Counted from the stretch's first letter, positions 45,662 through 58,865 are shown. The stretch is DNA of 64,000 nucleotides from Malachius bipustulatus (GCA_910589415.1 OU342632.1:13581507-13645506), one strand, 5' to 3'. Program-made: numbers and translations. Notes: generated by a model not told the origin, from the letters alone.

Positions 45662-46870
45662 TTTTAGGGAAGTAATGTTTTTGCTTAAAATAGAAAATAA
45701 ATGATTGATTTAATTTCTCTGAAAAAATTAAATACACTATATCTTAAGGTAAATATGTATTTCAAGTTTCAAAAACTGCATCTGTAAAGTTTCACTGTAA
45801 CTTTTTGAACTAATTTATTGTTTTTAAATTTGACACTTTTTATAAGCTTTAAATGTTTTGGGCAGTGTATTTTGCGAACTAAAATTTTAATATTTTTTCA
45901 TATCACTCCCTTTTTCAATATCATTTCAAGAATCTACTGTTACAGATGTTTCCTGTAAGAATTAAAGTAATGGTAGATATTTAATTGATTTTGGTAAAAA
46001 TTCTACATTGTATACCTACTTACTTAAAGGTACTATTTTTGTAAATATTTTTTTTTACATTTTGAAACATGATATCATGTTAGCTGCAAGATTGTTCTCT
46101 CATTTAAATTTTTGTGAGCACAATTTGATAAACTAGATCAAAAAAAGCACGGTCGTGGCCGCACGCCCATGGAGGGTTTCCGACTTTCAGGCGTTAGAAA
46201 AAAATCTGCAGTTTACAGTTTTCATTTTAGAAAAAAAACATTATCAGTATATACATTTTTTATGTAAAATTGCCTATTGTTTCGAATGTCAATTAGTTTT
46301 TTCTCAAAAAATTTATTTTTTGAGATATTCCATAAATTTACTATTCAACTGCTAATTTGTTAAATTAATCATTAAGTTATGGCTCCACGGTTGGTAAATT
46401 GTTATTATGTTGTTCCTTACATCCTCACAAATGTTCAGTAAAAAGTTAACTTTTCCGCCAATTTCGTCAAAGTAGAAATCTAACATTACTCCACCATTAG
46501 TGTTTTCGTTGAATTCATATCCAATAAACCAAACATTTATTGACAAGAGATATGCCATTAATTGGTGCCCTGGCTAGTAGGCCATCGCCTATTTCCACGC
46601 ACATCGGGTTGCACTAAGTTGTTGTTAATAATTTCAAATTAATTTCCAAGAATTTTGAAAGTCTTTTGAAATTAAGAGTCCATTTCCTTTAGCTGGTTAT
46701 GTTTTAGTTACTTCTTTAAATATTTATAAAGTTGCATGCATAGGTATTTATAGTTTAAATTATTTTACAAACAAACTAATAATAAGAGAATTATTACATT
46801 GATAAAAGAATAATTCATTACATATAAAGTATTACCATTTTGTCGATTTACCAGCAGGATCCAAATAACA
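45662..46870. other. No gene seen; 16-bp palindrome at 46066-46081
   Basis: Presumed 5' UTR of the R2-group element, then anonymous AT-rich DNA. aacatgatatcatgtt at 46066 is a perfect palindrome; no function is inferred. Confidence 0.4.
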
Positions 46871-47745
46871 TATACAGGGTGGTCCAACTTAAAACGTCAG
46901 GACTTTACCAAACGATAGATAATGTTAAAATAATGCCAGTTTATCCAATACACTTATAGCCGGGAAAGCTTCCTTTTCAAGATACAGGGTGTTGAAGTTT
47001 TGGGGAAAAAAATAATGTTTTGTGAATATTGTCAAAACGGCTGCTTTAAAAAAATTGAAATTTGGCACGCAGCATGATCTATAAGTACTCGTATCTTTCA
47101 TGATTTACGGCTTATGGTGATAAATTGCGAAAACCAGCGGCGGAGATATGGGTGTGTCAGGCGCCCCTTTAAAAAAAAAATTGACGCCACTGACTCTATG
47201 GTTACTGACAATTGTTACATTAGTTAGGTGTTGTTTATTTCTGTTATTTAATTATTTAAGTAAAAGTTATTTGATTAGAATTTGTCTGTTATTCTTAAAA
47301 TGGCTACCGATATTACCTAAGAAAACCTGAATTATCTCGAAAACAGTGCGCCTTGTGAAAAAATTAGAGAGTACTTTTTTGTTCTAAAAAGCATGGGGCA
47401 TTGAATAGTATTATTAAATTTGCCATAGAGTCAGTGGCGTCAATTTGTTTTTTGAAAAGGGGCGATGGCACACCCATATCTCCGCCGCTGGTTTTCGCAA
47501 TTTATCACCATAAGCCGTAAATCATGAAAGATAATTAGCTCATGCTGCGTGCCAAATTTCAATTATTTTAAAGCAGCCGTTTTGACAATATTCGCAAAAC
47601 ATTATTTTTTTCCCAAAACTTCAACGCCCTGTATCTTGAAAAGGAAGCTTTCCCGGCTATAAGTGTATTAGAGAAACTGGCATTATTTTAACGTTATCTA
47701 ACGTTTGGTAAAGTCCTGACGTTTTAAGTTGGACCACCCTGTATA
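46871..47745. mobile_element. Fold-back element, CAGGGTGGTCCAAC ends
   Basis: tatacagggtggtccaactt at 46871 is exactly inverted at 47726-47745. Arms of ~400 bp share aaaacgtcaggactttacca, gccgggaaagcttcc and accagcggcggagatatggg. TA repeats at both ends would fit a TA target site of Tc1/mariner type. A fragment of the interior recurs at 62680-62790. Confidence 0.88.
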
Positions 47746-50700
47746 ATGTAATAATGCAACATTTAACGTCTTTACAAGGGGAACAAAAATCCAAACAGTA
47801 GCTGATGTTTTTCTTTCAGCAAGTGGCGAGTCAATACGTGCCCAACTTTAAAATTAGTAGTAACTCAATTAATCCCTATAAGAGGGTAAGACGTAACCGA
47901 ATACACGTTGGATTCGTGTTTTTATTCCATTTCTGACGAGAAGAGGAAGGAAACAAGATCCGGTCCAAGTTCTAGAACAGTCTTGTTAAGAGAATTATAG
48001 CGGAGCTCTAATAAAACCCATTTGCGGATTATCTCTGCGCTGAAAAAATCTTCTCTTTCAGGCTACAAGAGCTGGTTTTCACTCTGCGGATAATTGGGTT
48101 AGACTGTCCGCCCTTAGACAGAACTGGCGTAGGGTCCGCTTTGGCCATATTGCCGTAAAACAGGACCCTAAAAATGAATTACAGGTTTGCAAATTTTCCT
48201 GAAATAATTATGAATTGCTCGAATGTCTAATAGCTTTTCCGGAAGCATTTTGCATTAAAATATAGACAGTTATTTGAAATTTAAATTGATTTTTTAATGA
48301 CCCATCGGAGAACTTTTGTGGAAAAAATTCAGAATTTATAAATTGAAAGATAATAAAATTGGCTTGCTGAAATTGATGAATAATAATTAATTCTTTTTAG
48401 TTGTACGCTTGGAAAGCTCTCTTTAAATAATATAAAGGGATAATTTGTGGTAAATAAAAAATATTTTCTCTACATTAGGGTACGTGGACCAGACTACTAA
48501 TTTCAAGAGTTGATGGGAATAGAATAAATTCGAAAACTTTTAAGATGATTTGACATAATACTAATAAGCCTCACAAAAATCGATTATTATTAATTATTGG
48601 ACATAAGTCCAGTCGATAAAGTTTTTAACTTCAGCTACACTTAAAGTTCTTTGACTAAAGTTCACTTACATTATTTTTAACTGTTAAATTCAAGCAATAA
48701 TGACGTCACAAAATGGAAATTTTTTCAAAATTTTCTCGAAAAACCCAGAATTCAAATGCAACTGCAGCACCAGAAACAGCTTTTCCATCACAATTAATTA
48801 ATTATTAATTTATATTTATAATTTTTCTTTGAAACATATTATTATATAGAGAACCCAGTAACTCAATCCACACAGTCTTTCTTTACCATGCATTGAAATA
48901 CCTAATGTAAATGTATGTTGCGTCGGCCAACGAAGCACTCGGTATTAATATTTATATGTATAGGTTGATTCCAAAACTATGCGTTTCTTTAAGGGCTAAT
49001 ATTAGAAGAAGTTGATGTACCGTTGAAAGAATTTAAAATAATCAATTCTCAACCCTTTATCCTGTAATAAGTCTTCTAAAATGATAAAATACATACATGG
49101 AAGTTTCATTCCAGGTTTTTTCCCCATTTGCACATAAAACGTTTATCCCTTTTAATTTATTCATTTTTAGAACAGCAGGTCTTACGAAGAAAAGTGTGGA
49201 TTATGAAATAAAATTCTAGGAATAAATCTAGAAGAGTTCATAGATATTGTAATCATTTTGGTTACCGTGGTTTTTAATTTGAATGTCTGAAAAATGTTGA
49301 AAATGATTTATAGGGCGGTTTTCCTCAGTTCCCTTTGATGAATGACCGCCACCGGATTCCGCATGCATTGTTGTGTATGCGATGTTGCGATATGGACGTG
49401 AAATCCGGAATGCAACCAACTGATAAATGATCCGGGCGTTTAAGATGTGACATCCTGTTTAGGATTTCGGCACAGGACTAACCATTAATCTGACACAGGA
49501 TGACGCGTCCTCGATTCAATTAATCACACTCCCTAATCGCCGATTTATTGCCAGCACTCGCTGACGGAGTTAATTTTTCAAAGAGCCGTGAGTCCATCAG
49601 GATCAGATATACCAGCGACCGGTAAACAAACACAGGTCACTGGGCTGCGTGTTGTGTGGTGTTTGAAAGCCGATCTTGCAGGAAAAACAAGGGAAATGAA
49701 TGGAATTAAAAACAGGATACATCAATCAGGTAGGCAAATTTGAAGCCTGACACTTTGATGTTGGAAGTGGGAATTATTAGAGTAAACCGTTCGCTTTATG
49801 TAGGTAAATAAATTAGTTAATGTATTGTAACCTAGTTAATTATTGTGGCGAAAAGGACGATGAGAAATGTATTCAAATTGTTGTTTTTTGGTGAAATAAA
49901 TTAATCAATAACATTGCATCTTTTATTTACCTCTTATAAAATATTATATTTTGTGGTATTTTATGTTATCATAGGGGGATATAAACGTCAAATATATAAA
50001 ATATTGAACACTCAGTTCCGACATCGTTACGACTTAATGTCGTGTTATATAAATGTTATAAGTATAATGTCCTGAAATAAAATACTTAATGGGATGATTA
50101 GAGTCCAGAGCGTATCATAACATTCAAACGAGAATATCCAGGAATTTAGACACAAAGCGTCTGGTGAGACGCTGATAACATCAAGTTAATAATATAAGAG
50201 AGAGTAAAACATGCTCTAAGATACTGGTGCTCCTTATTGGAATTTACAATTTCCAAATGTATCTTTAAAACTTACAGCTACCACAGAAGCCAATAACCGT
50301 CAATCTTTGTGCGGCCTTTACGTTAATAAACTAGCAAATGTGTTCCATTTTCCAAAGAGGCGGAAATACCATATACACTCAGACGTGCAAGTTCCGAAAA
50401 ACAAGTGCCATTATCGGTGGTCGGCTCGATAAATCCACTCGGAAGGCGCCATTCATCCAGATATATCTCGCAGTTCAATCAAAATTAATACTCGACCGAC
50501 GAAATTGGATTCCATGCGGACAGGAGGGAACCGAAGGAATAGCCGATATAAGAATCTGCCAACATCATTAAGCCGGTGGTTGCCGTCAGTGATAATCCTG
50601 GACACAGCTTCGGGTTATCCCTTGGCTGGTAACTTGTACGCAATATCCGGAAAAAGGATCTTTTGGGTTGTATTACCGAGATTTATACAAGTTAAGAATT

Positions 50701-50900
50701 TTACTGCGCTCTTGAGTGTTATGTCAGAAGGTAATGTTAAAAAATTTTAAACGAATCTTCATGGGACGCCCCAGAAGCGATTGTATCTCGGATTTTAGTA
50801 TTTTTAGGATTTTAGGATAATTAATACAAGTAATAAAAATGAATTATATAATGATTACCGCACATATTACCATTAGTATATTTTACATAGTATAGGTCAC
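47746..50900. other. No gene seen
   Basis: 3.1 kb of mixed AT-rich and moderately GC-rich sequence (48040-48180 and 49480-49700 are GC-richer). No frame longer than 77 codons and no recognised motif. Host exons or regulatory DNA cannot be excluded here. Confidence 0.4.
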
Positions 50901-52600
50901 ATACACGGTGTCCCAACGAAAATGTATCAGGCCTTATAACTTGGAAACTGAAGATGTACGCGAAAAACGCTGAAACAGGTCAATTTTGTTCTCCAGGGAG
51001 ATATATTTCGGTGATAATTTTAACGACACAAGTTCATCTCCTTGGCAGGGGTAGCTACCCCTTTGCTTATCATCATATAGGGAACATATTATATCGAGTA
51101 ATATTACATCATTTGAAAGCTTTTGGGAAAATTGCGAAATTAAAATTTGAACTGTCATTTTTGAAACGTCAAATTGAAAAGTGATGAAAAAACTCCTTAT
51201 TGTTTTTAATTAAAAAGAAATCATAATGATGGCGTGAGTCGCCACTGAAATGTTTTCGACGCTGTCAATATAAAGACATTACTCGCGAGTCTCATTTGGC
51301 TATTCTGAAAAAATGACGGCGAAATCGAAAAAGTCACTAAAAAATTGTCAAATTTGAAAAACCTCAATATGGTCATTTTTTTTTACAAAAAAATTCGCGG
51401 CGACTTTGAAATTACCGATACATTTTCTTTAAAACAGTCAAAAAAAAGGAAATAACCTTAGCTCGAACGTATTCTCGAAAAAAGCGCGAAGAAAAAATCG
51501 TAAACGCAATTTTTCAAACGCCAAAGTCGAGAAATCGCGAGCAAAAATCGGTCATTTTCAAAAATTCACAGTGCCGCCATTTTGGAAATTTAGGCGACAA
51601 AAATTAAATATTCCAACAGAGCAACTCTTCCACAATCCCGCAAAAATGATCCTCGAGTCCCGATGTACGAAAATTGCCGAGAAAAAAAATTCCGAACTAT
51701 AGCTGTTTTTCATTACTTTTGCTCGGAAATTGTCGAAATTTTGAACGGAAAATTGTTCCGCTCGCACATTTTTTACCGTAACTTTGGCTGCTTGGGTCGG
51801 GGGAATATCGCAAGAGTATCGGCGTGTAGCTAAGAAATTGCTCTTCTAAAATGCAAAGTTTTGCTGCAATCGAGACAACCGTCTGTCAGCTGTAAGCCGC
51901 CAAAGTAGATTTGAAATTTTTTTTTTTTGAAATTTTCAAAAGCGTCTGTAGCGGCCATTTTAAAAAAAATCGCGATCGCAATTTCACGTTGCGCTTCTTA
52001 TCGACAAACTCTGTCAATCGGAAAATACAGTCCGTCAAAAAGTTGCAGCGTTTCAGAGAAAACGACGAAACAACAATGATACCCTTCGATTTTTTTAAAA
52101 ATAAAAAAAAAATAAAAACGGCTGAAATTCACAAAAGGGCATTCATGAAGTGATTGCAAATCTAGAACCGAAGAGCCTTTTTCGTTTTCTTGCATAGTTT
52201 CGGAGAAAATGGCGTTCAAATATCAAATTACATAGATTGGGTGTTTCGAACACACGAAATAATTTTTTTTGAATTTTGAGAATCAAAATGGCGGCCTTTT
52301 TTAATTTTGACGTAAAGAAGAGACTTCAGGTTATGACTCTCATTTGAGAAAATTGCGAAATTAAAATTAAAACTGTCATTTTTTAAATGTCAAAATCAAA
52401 AGCATTTAAAAGAATTGTTTCTCTTTTCAACAAAACTCATTTCGGCATTTTGTTGATTCCACAGACCGAATTGATATATTTGACAGCTGTCGAAGAAAAT
52501 TCCGTGCTTCTCGTGACCTGTTCTCTCTTTCACGACTAACTTGAACTGTCAAACTAACGCGTGACTAACTTTGACGGGAATCTAACTTTTACGCGCGATC
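50901..52600. repeat. Repeat-like region beginning acggtgtcccaacg
   Basis: Opens with an element-end-like 'cacggtgtcccaacgaaaat'. It contains many 'gccgccattttg' and 'cgaaaattgcc' phrases. A direct repeat of about 70 bases occurs at 51112-51185 and 52345-52400 (aaaattgcgaaattaaaatt, aactgtcattttt). No inverted right end was found. Probably an old or truncated transposon. Confidence 0.5.
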
Positions 52601-52779
52601 TCGGAAGTTCCCATATTGGTGCTTCAGGAGCGATATAGAAAAAAATAACACAAAAAGAGATGAATGGCAGATTTTAACTACGACGCGGAATCTACTGATC
52701 ACAGTGCCGTGTAGCGACATAGAAAAAAAGGTAACACGAAAAAAACATGAAAAATTCTAACTTTGACGGGGATCTACTG

Positions 52780-52862
52780 ACAAACCGGGCCGAAGGCCCG
52801 TCATGGAGGGCCGAAGGCCCGACGCCGCCGGCAGGCCAAGGTCGAGGAACGAGACCTTGTTC
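52780..52862. repeat. GC-rich palindromic block
   Basis: Two copies of the palindrome gggccgaaggcccg (52789 and 52808) followed by gacgccgccggcaggcc and gaggaacgagacctt. The composition contrasts sharply with the surrounding AT-rich DNA. Origin unknown. Confidence 0.6.
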
Positions 52863-52879
52863 CATCATTTGCGATTTTA

Positions 52880-53730
52880 TTTATATTTATTTCTGATATG
52901 CTATCGTAAATTCGATTTCCATTCCTCTGTTGCACAAAATCATGAGGTACACATGAAGTTTGTTAATTTTCTCTGCAAAACTAATAATAATCAACGTTAA
53001 AGCGCCTGTGGAAATTTCTCCACTTATATAAGCTAAAATACCGAAACTACACTCAGGTCCGGTTGCACAAACGTTAATTACAGATCTGCTAGATAATTAC
53101 TGATTTTAAAATGCCCTGTATTATCAAAATGTTGGTCTGATATTGCTGGAAATAAATTCTACTCCCTTTTAGAAGAGTTAATTACTGATAAAAAATAAAA
53201 TATCATTCAAAATATTCACCATATTATCAAAATTTGTAATTTAAAATCAGTAATTATCTGACAAATCTTTAATTAACGTTTGTGCAACCGGCCCTCAATG
53301 TACCTTCGAGCTCTAGATAATCGGTAATTAAATGTTCTTTTTCTTTAGATAAGTTTTTCCCATGATAGGGTCTTAGCAAGTTTTCTGATAACGGAAAAGT
53401 TTCATATCCCACTATAAAATATCGAAATTGAGTCGTTATATGATTTTTGACTGTTGTTGGTGGAGGAAACATCAACGACTTGTCCATACTTTTATCACAC
53501 GATCGTTTTATCGTTTTATCGTTTTATCACATTTCTCTGTAGTCAAATCGGATTTCTTGTAATGTAGTCATTACAAGAGATGCTAAGCAACTCCAAATAA
53601 CCCCACAGACTTCATTAATTATGCTGCTGACAGTTGATTTACCAATCCGAAAAGAATAATGTAATTTGCTAAAGAAAATGGAAAATAAATGGAAAAATGT
53701 AAGGGACCGACACAAGATAATGTCAACCAA
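52880..53730 (-). pseudogene. PIF/Harbinger transposase remnant
   Basis: On minus: LHYSFRIGKSTVSSIINEVC (53680-53600); after a gap YFIVGYETFPLSENLLRPY and GKNLSKEKE (53430-53340); then FNYRLSRARRYIE up to 53295. The reading resumes beyond a MITE with CSFGILA and YKWRNFHRR, then HDFVQQRNG near 52930. These are conserved motifs of HARBI1-like transposases. About 100 residues, including the first catalytic Asp region, are missing between the first two pieces, and several frameshifts are present. Confidence 0.75.
53056..53294. mobile_element. 239-bp MITE inside the Harbinger remnant
   Basis: Inverted ends of ~55 bp (ccggttgcacaaacgttaat, then gataattactgattttaaa). TCA on both sides (53053-53055 and 53295-53297) is a 3-bp TSD. 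Removing the MITE plus one TCA rejoins the transposase reading (…RRYIE to CSFG…). The 3-bp TSD suggests that a Harbinger-type transposase mobilised it. Confidence 0.85.
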
Positions 53731-54190
53731 AGAAAAGGTAAATCTGGACAGGCATTTAAAGCTAGGACAAAATATATGTATGCCCTGCAGTCTCTATATG
53801 CATCTATGGATTTCGATCAAGCAGAAGACATATAGAACGCAATACTGAATCTACCTCACGGGGAGAGAAAACGACTACGACGACGTTGCCCCCACTACAA
53901 AACAACAGAAATTGGGAAAAAAAGAAAATTAGTTAGTGGAGTCGAAGTTAATTGAAGCTTTGGAGAGCGACAAAAGAAGACATGCAATAAGAGGAAAGGA
54001 AAAAAGTAGAAGAAAATGACGATCGGTTTTTCCGGCTGCCACTGCTGCCACATTTAAAGTCGCTTCCGCCTCATTTAAAACTCAGTGTAAGGATGGAAGC
54101 TATGCAGGCCATCAATAAGTATGTCATGTCCCAACATCCAGCACATCCACCTATTCTCAGCAGTGCATTAACTCGCATTGCTGGGATGTA
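53666..54190 (+). pseudogene. MADF/Myb-like accessory gene of Harbinger
   Basis: Plus strand: MENKWKNVRDRH, then in the next frame KGKSGQAFKARTKYMY and FDQAEDI. This resembles the MADF/Myb-like DNA-binding protein that Harbinger elements encode divergently from the transposase. A frameshift near 53740 and stops inactivate it. Later EAMQAINKYVMSQHP (near 54095) may be its C-terminal part. Confidence 0.6.
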
Positions 54191-54483
54191 ACATTAAGAA
54201 TTTTGAAAACTATCATAGGCTATCTAAAACTATCTATTTTATTTTTGATCTTATTTAGTAAGTATATGTATATTTTGTATACATTATTATAAGAAATTAT
54301 ATAGATTTCTAAAGCTTTTCATTATGATACTTCCAGAAAAAAAAACTTAAAGGAATGCTTTACTATATTATGCTTGCAGGAAATTCTTGTACGAAAGAAT
54401 ATAAGTATTGTTTTTATAGAATGGTAATAATGTGGTCAATCAGTTTTAGATTTGGTTTTTTTACATAAATGTACTGTCTGAGT

Positions 54484-54731
54484 TTTATAGGAAGGCGAAG
54501 GCTGGGCGTGAACTAATACGCATCTTGAGAGCTTTGCTCACCGCCACTAAGAATTTACTTCGTTCGATGAACGGCGGATATACACTTATCAGCCTTATTT
54601 GGTTAGTTGTTTTTTTAACGTGGACACTATCATTGTTGATATTGGAGTTATTGGACAACAAATTTTTATGGATTCGGAGGCGTATCTGCGCACTAACCAA
54701 TTCTCGTCAAACTCTCGCCTTCCTATAAAAT
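54484..54731. mobile_element. ~245-bp MITE, ttttataggaaggcga ends
   Basis: Perfect 16-bp inverted ends (ttttataggaaggcga, and the complement at 54716-54731). The interior is a looser palindrome (gtttttttaacgtggacact region). Two mirror-image frames of 67-71 codons come from this symmetry and are not genes. Confidence 0.75.
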
Positions 54732-56039
54732 TTATGCTGTACTTACTTGAAAAAAATAACTAAAACCTCGATGTACCTATTGTGGAAACAGTATACCTAC
54801 TTAACAATAAATAAACTAAATATAAATTCGGCAAAAACTACTCTTCAGACTTTATTAAGTAAGAATCACATCAAACTTCTACAGACAAGTTCAAAAATGT
54901 TACGAAAAAAAACAATCTGAAGCTCTTCCTGCCAACTAACGAGCGGTCATATTTGATAAGCTTAGGTACGGAACATCGAAGGGATAGAATATAAGAATTC
55001 GTTAACTTGATTAATCTTGGGTCAGCGTAGAAAATAATCCTGCCTTAGAAGCGCTTGTTATCCTTGGTAATCGCATCCTTCTGAGCGGTAACTGGAGAGG
55101 AGGCCCACGTCTAGTCTGTGATTATTGTCGGACAGCCTTTGCGCCTCAATTGAAGCCTTTTCTAGCTGAGAAGCCGAAGGGTATTTATCGACTATCCTCC
55201 TCACCGAACGGACTCCTGTTGTAGCATTGGGTACGTCTAGACGGTCAATTAATGATGAATAGGATTATACATTTTTCATCGCGTCCACGAAATTTATAAC
55301 ACACATTAACATATTTTATCTACATAATATAGCAGCTTCTAATGTATCAAATGATTAGGTTTTCTAGTTCAATAGATTGAAAAAATTCATACAGCAGATT
55401 GTTAAGCAGAACACTGATTTGATGAACGCATATTAAAATAAGAAAACTCCGAGGAAAATTATCATTCTACTTGACTTCGTAGGCGTGATTTTATCTCTTA
55501 TATTATGTATTTCATATACCTAAGCCATCTCACTCTCGCTCATCTTTTTAGAATTGCTGACGATTTAAACATTTTTCTGACAATACGTGCCAATTTAACT
55601 CGATTGGCTTTGCAATACAATAGAAGGAGTAATAAATATAACGAGATGATATATCCTTAGCTATCACAACGGACAACACTCACTGGACAAACCATACATC
55701 ACAAAACGTCAAAAATAGAACTTTTGTAAAAAATTAAAATTGTTTCTTTCTTTCAACTACACGTATTAGTTAATCTGTAGAAAACAGGGTATGTTTCGCC
55801 AGAGTGGATTATAGTAAGTACCTACCTACTTCAAAATGTGAGAAGAGTGGAAAGTGGTGAGTTGTTACATGCCTAATAGGTATAACTTATCAAATTTTTT
55901 ACCTTGTACATTGCGTGCTGCAATGGATTTATGTAACACTTTCCGATGAAAGAGCTAGTAATTAATTAAGGTTAGATTCTTCATAACTTTTTTGTGAAGC
56001 TTTTCTGTAAATGATTCTATATTTTCAAGCATAAATAAA
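54732..56039. other. No gene seen
   Basis: AT-rich, nothing recognised; ends at the hairpin terminus of copy C. Confidence 0.4.
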
Positions 56040-57970
56040 CCTTCTTGCGCATCAATCGCAGAAATAGTGTATTTTTATGCGATCCAATTTATGAATATTT
56101 TGACCGCTTTTTAAATTGGCTTTCTGAAATTTTCCCTAGTCAGGTCATATTAGCGTAGTGGTTTACTGTGAAAATTGCATTTCACTTCGTTTGAAAACGT
56201 GCCTTAGAATGGATTTTTAAATTTAACAAAACCAAAATAAATGGTAAAACTGAACAATTTTGCCCCTTTTCCTTTGCCCGCCACTGGCTGACTTTACCTA
56301 AAAAATACTATTTTTTACACTACCTTCAATAGAACTGAAAAAGTGAAAAGGGAGCTTTGAAAACTGAAAATTTGAAATTTTAGAGGAATAAACATAATTT
56401 AAAAATTATTCGAATATCTCCGCCATTTTTCTTATTTGCTTCTTGAAAATTTTCAGAGTTAAGGGTTATTAGTATAGTTATCTATTGGAAAAATTTCAGT
56501 TCGATTCGTACAAAAATAGAAAAATAGAATAAACGGCTATAGAAATTTAGCCTTTTTTACCCTTTTCCTACCCATGCCACTGGCTTAATAATAAAAAAAA
56601 TGCAAATTTTATTGCAATAACTCAAATTTCAATAACTATTCTTCCAATAATGCTAATTTTGCTTAAAAGTTTTTGTTTCTAACTTGCTTATTTAGAGGTT
56701 CAAAATCTATCAATTTTTCCTAAAATTTAAAAGGCAGCCATTTTGGAACGGCTATTCCGATTTTACTCAAGACCGACTACTTCCAGTTATATTACTACAA
56801 AATAAATTTCAGCCCCCTAAATTGAAAACTGCGACCAGAAACCGTGCCTCATGACCGGTTTTTTTTTGGAAATTTGGAGGGACACCCTGTAAAAGTAACA
56901 AAACTTTAGGAAAATTATTTTTACGAAAATCAAACGTCATCTCTAAGTTTCACAAGAGTAAAAAATTTCGTTCATTAATCTTGAAAGGTGAAGCTACAGG
57001 AGCGTTTTTAAAATTTTAGAGAAATAAACATCATGTAAAAAAAATTCAAATAACTCCGCCATTTTTGTTATTTACTTCTTGAAATTTTTAAGGGCTAGAG
57101 GCTAGTAGCCTACTGTGAAAATTTTAATTTAATTCCTTCAAAAATGTGCTCATAAATTGTTAGAGAAATTTAGCGATTTTTACCCTTTTCCTACCCACGC
57201 CACTGGCTTATTAATAAAAGTAATGCAAATTTTATAACATTAAATCAAATTTCAATTAATTTTCCTCCAATCATGTTGATTTAGTTTCAAAGTTATTTTT
57301 CCATCTTACTCATACAGGGGTTCAAAAAAAAGCAATTTTTCCAAAAATTCAAATGGCCGCCATTTTGAAACGGCTCGGCCGATTTTGCTCAAGTACAATA
57401 CCAGACCAGTTCTTATATATATCTTACTCCCACAAAAATTTCAGTCCCCTAGATTGAAAACTGCGACCTGAAATGAGATGACAAAAACGGGATATGGGGA
57501 ATTTTGAAAGGACACCCTGTAGAAGTAACGCGACTTTAGGAATTTTTTTCAACGAAAATCTAACGTCGTTCCAAAGCTTTACAAGGATCCAAAATTTCAT
57601 TCACTAATCTTGAAAGATAAAGCTACAGGAGCGTTTTGAAAATCGAAATTTCGCGATTTTGGAGAAATATATATATATATAAAATTAATATTAATATTAA
57701 TTATTAAATATATTAATTAAGTTAAATATATAATATTTAATAATTATATATAAATATATATATAAATATATAATAATGATGATGTTAATGAGCGCAAAGA
57801 ATTAAAAATTCAATATAAATATATATATATATATCGTGGGCAGGTGAATTTTGGAAAACCACTTTTTCGTGATCTGGGGGTCATGATCGGTGGACATTTG
57901 ATGAGTTTGGGTGATTTTCGAAAAGTGATGTCGTCCTCAATAGTGTATTTTTTTATTAAAAAATACACTA
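56040..57970 (-). mobile_element. Helentron/DINE-1-like element, copy C
   Basis: Same orientation as copy B: hairpin terminus ccttcttgcgc at 56040 and AGTGTATTTTT near 56068; two to three 'ccactggct' tandem units (56280, 56575 and 57199); a degenerate A/T microsatellite at 57667-57835 containing an inserted A/T-rich stretch; the conserved block 57836-57960; and the palindromic TAGTGTATT end finishing at 57970. The 3' flank in element sense is TTTATTT. No TSD. Confidence 0.7.
57667..57835. repeat. A/T microsatellite region in copy C
   Basis: (AT)n at both sides of a 150-base stretch of TTAATATTAAT and AATATATAT types. It is interrupted compared with copies A and B. Confidence 0.8.
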
Positions 57971-58865
57971 ATATAAATTTTCATCATTTAAAATATGGAC
58001 TAGAGGAAATTATGATTTCTACCGTATTTATCTCTATAATAATTAAAAATATAATTGAGTAAACTTGAAAAAATATATTAGTAGTTACGTAGTCATTGTG
58101 TAGGTTATATTGCAAAAACAATTAAAAATTAATCTTAAAATAAAATTTCTTCAAGACCACCCGAGGAAGATTCGTTTCTTTATATTATGTCTTCGAAAAT
58201 ATTTTCGCGTGATTAATTTATACGGCTCGCTTTTTCCGCTGCCGAAAAGCGGAACAACTCGTCACACAAGGGTTTAGTTTCACAGGCGGCCGCCGCCGAG
58301 GCGCTACTGTTACATTTAGGCTGACTCCCGGCCGGTCAGGCCGCTGTAAATATGGTAAAAAGAGGACTTGATTAGCTGAGTGGCTATTTTGTAATAATAT
58401 AATTTTGCTACTCTTATTGAATAATATTCCAATTATTAGAGCTTTTTGGATGAATTATGAAGATTATTATTCGTAGGTGTTGGATTATAGTTCATAATAC
58501 CCGGCTCTTGTCCAATTACAGCTTCAAGTAATTCATAATACCCGCTGGTGGACCAATCAAAAGCTGTAAATTTGATAAACAGAGCAAAGCCGTGAATAAA
58601 AACGATAACCGACATTTCTCAGAATCCAAGCGTGCGCAGTCGGTAATCAGTACTAGAAGTTGTTCTAGTAGTAGTAGAAGTTGAAGAATAAGGAAAGCAT
58701 ATAGTAATTACATTCGCGACTAGGGCCATTATTCACTTGAGGATCTCGTCATATCGTCATCTCGTAAATAATGGCTTCATAATCGCTCATATAATAATAA
58801 ACTATTATTCATGAATACATTAATATGAGTATATTATAATTAAATTTTAATTTATGTAATACCGT
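57971..58865. other. No gene seen; GC-rich island 58240-58345
   Basis: The island includes ggcggccgccgccgaggcgc and ccggccggtcaggccgctg. It stands out from the AT-rich flanks and lacks repeats or a long frame. A conserved noncoding element or first-exon/promoter region is possible. Confidence 0.4.

Noticed and set aside
53519..53530. Short tandem 'cgttttatcgttttatc' as a regulatory array
   Set aside because: Only about three copies, and it sits at the deletion junction of the Harbinger pseudogene; slippage is sufficient.
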